Shown here: piece by piece, positions 6,917 to 8,908 of the stretch
Position numbering within the stretch: position 1 is the first letter of the stretch
Layout of the letters: every line of letters begins with the position of its first letter
Origin: Sphaerochaeta sp.
GTDB lineage: Bacteria > Spirochaetota > Spirochaetia > Sphaerochaetales > Sphaerochaetaceae
Assembly: GCA_003446545.1 (NCBI GenBank)
Contig: DMAO01000200.1
Span: 1-8,908, forward strand
Length of the DNA stretch: 8,908 bases
Direction of reading: 5' to 3'
Translations under genes and position numbers: made by a program
The notes under the pieces: generated by a model
Database searches by the model: none
The model's input: only the letters and a program-made list of their open reading frames with translations
What the model was told of the DNA's origin: nothing

Positions 6917-7703
6917 TGTTGACCCCTCCATCTAAGGTGCAATAGTCAGCAGGAAGTTCAACATCATGGAGAACCCGCAAGGCTTCCCCTCCATACAGTT
7001 CAGGGGCATGCTTCATCGGCTCCAAAGTATGCTGGACAACAGTGCGTCCCTTCTGCCCAGGCTTTTGGGCTCCGATACAGAAGACCCTGTCGGTAAGCGA
7101 GGAAACAGTACTCATATCATGGGTGACTATGAGGATGGTTGTCTTACCCTTGTATTTCCTAAGAGTATCAAAAAGACGCTTCTCGCTCTCTGCATCCATA
7201 TTCGCTGTAGGCTCGTCTAGGATGAGCATCTTAGGTCCTGTTACGAGGGCCCTTGCGACAAGGACTCGTCTTCGTTGCCCTCCTGAAAGTTCGCTATAAG
7301 GCCTTTGTGCCAACTCTTCCATCGCTACCTGTTGGAGTGCAGCCAATGCCGCTTTGTTTCTCTCTGCCCTGCCATTTCTTGAAGTGGAGAGCACCCCACC
7401 CATCCTTACGACCTCAACTACAGATATCGGAAATGTCGGGTCGTACGTTATATGCTGAGGTACATAGCCTATCATAGACCTGTTTTTTTTGGGTTGGTCT
7501 CCAAATAGCAGGATCTCCCCTTGCTGGCTCTGTTCGAGACCGAGGATAAGCTTGAGAAGAGTGGTCTTGCCAGAACCATTGGGTCCGACCAATGCACTGA
7601 ACTCCCCCACATGGAGGTGGAAGTTCACATCCTCCAGGACTGGCAACATATCATAGGAAAAAGCCACTTGGGAAAAGCGTAGGGCGATAGGGACTGTATT
7701 CAT
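6909..7703 (-). CDS. znuC: zinc ABC transporter ATPase ZnuC
   Basis: A 264-residue cytoplasmic ATPase that powers zinc import with ZnuB. All nucleotide-binding motifs are present: Walker A GPNGSGKTT (40-48), Q-loop Gln83 (VPQH), signature LSGGQ (139-143), Walker B MLILDEP (159-165) with Glu164, and switch His195 (THD). The C-terminal 50 residues (YGGEALRVLHD and beyond) are a short extension like those of other metal-type (COG1121) ATPases. ATG at 7703 overlaps the znuA stop by 4 bases, and AGGAGA (7710-7715) lies 6 bases upstream, so translation is probably coupled to znuA. COG1121 ATPases also serve manganese importers. Zinc is favoured because of the ligands in the paired ZnuA. Confidence 0.93.
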   Translation of the reverse strand: MNTVPIALRFSQVAFSYDMLPVLEDVNFHLHVGEFSALVGPNGSGKTTLLKLILGLEQSQQGEILLFGDQPKKNRSMIGYVPQHITYDPTFPISVVEVVRMGGVLSTSRNGRAERNKAALAALQQVAMEELAQRPYSELSGGQRRRVLVARALVTGPKMLILDEPTANMDAESEKRLFDTLRKYKGKTTILIVTHDMSTVSSLTDRVFCIGAQKPGQKGRTVVQHTLEPMKHAPELYGGEALRVLHDVELPADYCTLDGGVNNG

Positions 7704-8614
7704 AGGTTCTCTCCTAGAGTACTCAGAAGGGCATCACCCATTGAGCGGATGTTCGCCATCCAATCCCGAGCGAGAGGATCGAGGGCAAGAACACTCGCCC
7801 CAGCAGCCTTGGCAACTGTCTGGGCAGAGGTCAGGGGGAACTGCTTCTGCACAAAGAGGGCAACCGCCTTATCCTTTTTCGCTTCCTGGATAAGGAGGGC
7901 AAGGTCCTTTGCAGTAGGTTCCTTCCCCCCTATCTCCACAGCCTCCTGAATCAGGCCAAATTCATCGAAGAAGTATCCGAAGGATGGATGGTAGACGAAT
8001 ACCTTGCGTCCAGCTAGGGGAGCAAGTTTCTCCTTAAGCTCAAGAAAGGTTGCATCAATGTCTTCTATCAGCAGTTGGTAGTTGGCTTCCAAGAGGGCTT
8101 TCTGTTCGGGAAGCAGGGTTATGCTTGTCTTAAGGACATGGGAAGCCAGAATCTTCGCACTCTCCCAGCCGAGCCAGGTGTGGCGGTCACGCTCGAGGCT
8201 GTCTTCTCCAATAGCTTGTTCATCATGGTCATGTGCTTCCAAGGGCCTGAAGGTTACCCCATCTGTCCCATCGACCACCAAAAGGTTGGGATAGAGAGAA
8301 GAAATCTTGCCCTCAAGGACTTGCTCAAAGTCAGTACCGCTGAGAATCCAGGCCTTCGCGTTGGCAAGGGAAGCCATCTGCGAGGGGGTAGGTTCATAGG
8401 AGTGGGGGCTCTGTCCCTCTCCTACCAACACTACAGTGTCCAGAAGGTCTCCTGCTATGCGCTGGACAAAGTACTCTTGGGGTAGAATGCTCAGAGCAAG
8501 GGTAGGCTTTTCTACAGAATCTTGCTCTTCAGTTTTTCCTTGGGAGAAAAGGAGTCCTGCTCCAAGGCCCAGAACGATTGCTATGGTATATAATATTTGT
8601 TTGGTATTTCTCAT
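7700..8614 (-). CDS. znuA: zinc-binding protein ZnuA of the ABC importer
   Basis: A 304-residue cluster A-I substrate-binding protein (PF01297) that captures zinc outside the inner membrane and delivers it to ZnuB. Residues 6-24 are a hydrophobic leader. There is no Cys anywhere in the protein, so it is not a lipoprotein. It is either cleaved and periplasmic or held by an uncleaved leader, as reported for Treponema TroA. Likely metal ligands are His71 (SPHSYEPTPSQ), His145 (RHTWL), His209 (YHPSFGYF) and Asp279 (LDPLARDW). A His at the third position, where manganese-type proteins usually have Glu (EGAFKYF-like), points to zinc. The His-rich loop is very short (AHDHDEQ, 127-133). ATG at 8614 follows an AAGGAGGG site (8618-8625). 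It is the first gene of znuACB-zur, behind a promoter overlapped by the half-site array. Confidence 0.92.
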   Translation of the reverse strand: MRNTKQILYTIAIVLGLGAGLLFSQGKTEEQDSVEKPTLALSILPQEYFVQRIAGDLLDTVVLVGEGQSPHSYEPTPSQMASLANAKAWILSGTDFEQVLEGKISSLYPNLLVVDGTDGVTFRPLEAHDHDEQAIGEDSLERDRHTWLGWESAKILASHVLKTSITLLPEQKALLEANYQLLIEDIDATFLELKEKLAPLAGRKVFVYHPSFGYFFDEFGLIQEAVEIGGKEPTAKDLALLIQEAKKDKAVALFVQKQFPLTSAQTVAKAAGASVLALDPLARDWMANIRSMGDALLSTLGENL

Positions 8615-8638
8615 ACTCCCTCCTTAGGGGGTAAGGAA

Positions 8639-8667
8639 AGGATACTGAACAAGAGCAATATTTGCAA
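8639..8667 (-). promoter_or_regulatory. znuA operon promoter
   Basis: On the minus strand, TTGCAA (8667-8662) and TATCCT (8644-8639) are separated by exactly 17 bases, each matching four of six sigma-70 consensus positions. Transcription would start near 8632, giving a leader of about 18 bases that just holds the ribosome site. The -35 lies inside the leftmost half-site of the repeat array, so a repressor bound there would block RNA polymerase. Confidence 0.5.
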
Positions 8668-8701
8668 GTCATTTGCAAATAAAAGCAAATGACCGGCAAA
8701 T
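8660..8701. promoter_or_regulatory. four-half-site palindromic operator, probable Zur box
   Basis: Two ATTTGC copies (8660-8665, 8671-8676) face two GCAAAT copies (8685-8690, 8696-8701). Start-to-start distance is 11 bases on both sides, and the whole 42-base array is exactly symmetric about 8680.5. The inner pair alone is ATTTGC-N8-GCAAAT. It overlaps the znuA -35, and the operon encodes a Fur-family protein, so a zinc-responsive Zur operator that binds two dimers is the natural reading. The words differ from the Zur boxes I know from Escherichia coli and Bacillus subtilis. Assignment to this regulator is inferred. Confidence 0.7.
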
Positions 8702-8768
8702 TTTTCTTAGGGACTACCAGGGGACATCACTTTCACAGTATGCTTACTCTAAACGGAGGAATCCTATA

Positions 8769-8908
8769 ATGATCTTGAACTTCAAAGACAAACAACCCCA
8801 CATCGACCCATCTTGCTTTATCGCACCCTCTGCAGATATCATCGGTGAGGTTGTGGTGGGAAAAGCCTCCTCAGTGTGGTTCAACGCCACAGTAAGGGGT
8901 GATATTGC
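8769..8908 (+). CDS. gamma-carbonic-anhydrase family protein, N-terminal part (cut by window end)
   Basis: The first 46 residues of a protein of the gamma-carbonic anhydrase/YrdA-PaaY family (COG0663), which folds as a left-handed beta helix of hexapeptide repeats. The visible part has DPSCFIAPSADIIGEVVVGK followed by SSVWFNATVRGDI, the characteristic WxNxxxRGD segment of this family; the metal-binding His residues lie beyond the cut. Family members are trimers using zinc or iron, and many have no proven carbonic anhydrase activity. ATG at 8769 has GGAGGA (8755-8760) 8 bases upstream. It is divergent from znuA across 154 bases. The repeat array ends 67 bases before its start codon, so shared zinc control is possible but unproven. 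Confidence 0.88.
   Translation, partial: MILNFKDKQPHIDPSCFIAPSADIIGEVVVGKASSVWFNATVRGDI

Noticed and set aside
8075..8485. 136-residue plus-strand open frame antisense to znuA
   Set aside because: No ribosome site or recognisable domain; it mirrors the codon pattern of the strongly supported znuA.
7700..8614. Manganese/iron importer (troA/psaA type) rather than zinc
   Set aside because: The third ligand position reads YHPSFGYF with His, as in zinc-type proteins, not the Glu of manganese-type proteins. The AHDHD loop also favours zinc, though no assay is available.
8765..8770. Perfect TATAAT next to the gamma-carbonic anhydrase start
   Set aside because: It overlaps the start codon itself, so transcription from it would begin inside the gene. 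No -35 lies at 17 bases, and TTCACA (8732-8737) is 27 bases away.

Overview
The window looks like a piece of chromosome from a Gram-negative-type (diderm) bacterium. The mix of genes fits a spirochaete such as Sphaerochaeta or a Treponema relative: a COG1033-type RND exporter, a LolA-like protein and an outer-membrane barrel in one operon, a seven-helix membrane LuxR regulator, and a zinc ABC importer with a Fur-family gene. This assignment rests on gene content and protein style only and could not be checked. Coding density is very high, and no gene-free stretch exceeds about 155 bases. I see no insertion sequence, CRISPR array, rRNA or tRNA.

Left half, plus strand: a short leader (1-122) precedes three genes joined end to end by start/stop overlaps. 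They encode a 12-helix RND-superfamily exporter (123-2591), a periplasmic LolA-like outer-membrane-lipoprotein-sorting protein (2588-3355) and an outer-membrane beta-barrel protein ending in Phe (3355-4671). Together they cover inner membrane, periplasm and outer membrane, so they probably move a hydrophobic cargo (lipid, lipoprotein or pigment-like molecule) across the envelope. A membrane-anchored LuxR-type regulator follows (best start 4726, end 5667). It is the obvious candidate regulator of the export operon. Its ribosome binding site sits inside a small hairpin.

Right half, minus strand: a compact operon znuA-znuC-znuB-fur/zur (8614 down to 5656), with every junction overlapping. It encodes the zinc-binding protein, ATPase and permease of a high-affinity zinc importer, plus a 129-residue Fur-family repressor that is probably Zur. 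The regulator gene converges on luxR and the two coding regions overlap by 12 bases. Upstream of znuA is a striking symmetric array of four ATTTGC/GCAAAT half-sites (8660-8701) that overlaps a recognisable znuA promoter. This is very likely the operator bound by the operon's own Fur-family product, giving zinc-dependent autoregulation.

Right edge: a divergent gene starting at 8769 encodes the first 46 residues of a gamma-carbonic-anhydrase-family protein and is cut by the window end. It shares the 154-base intergenic region with znuA and may share its zinc control.
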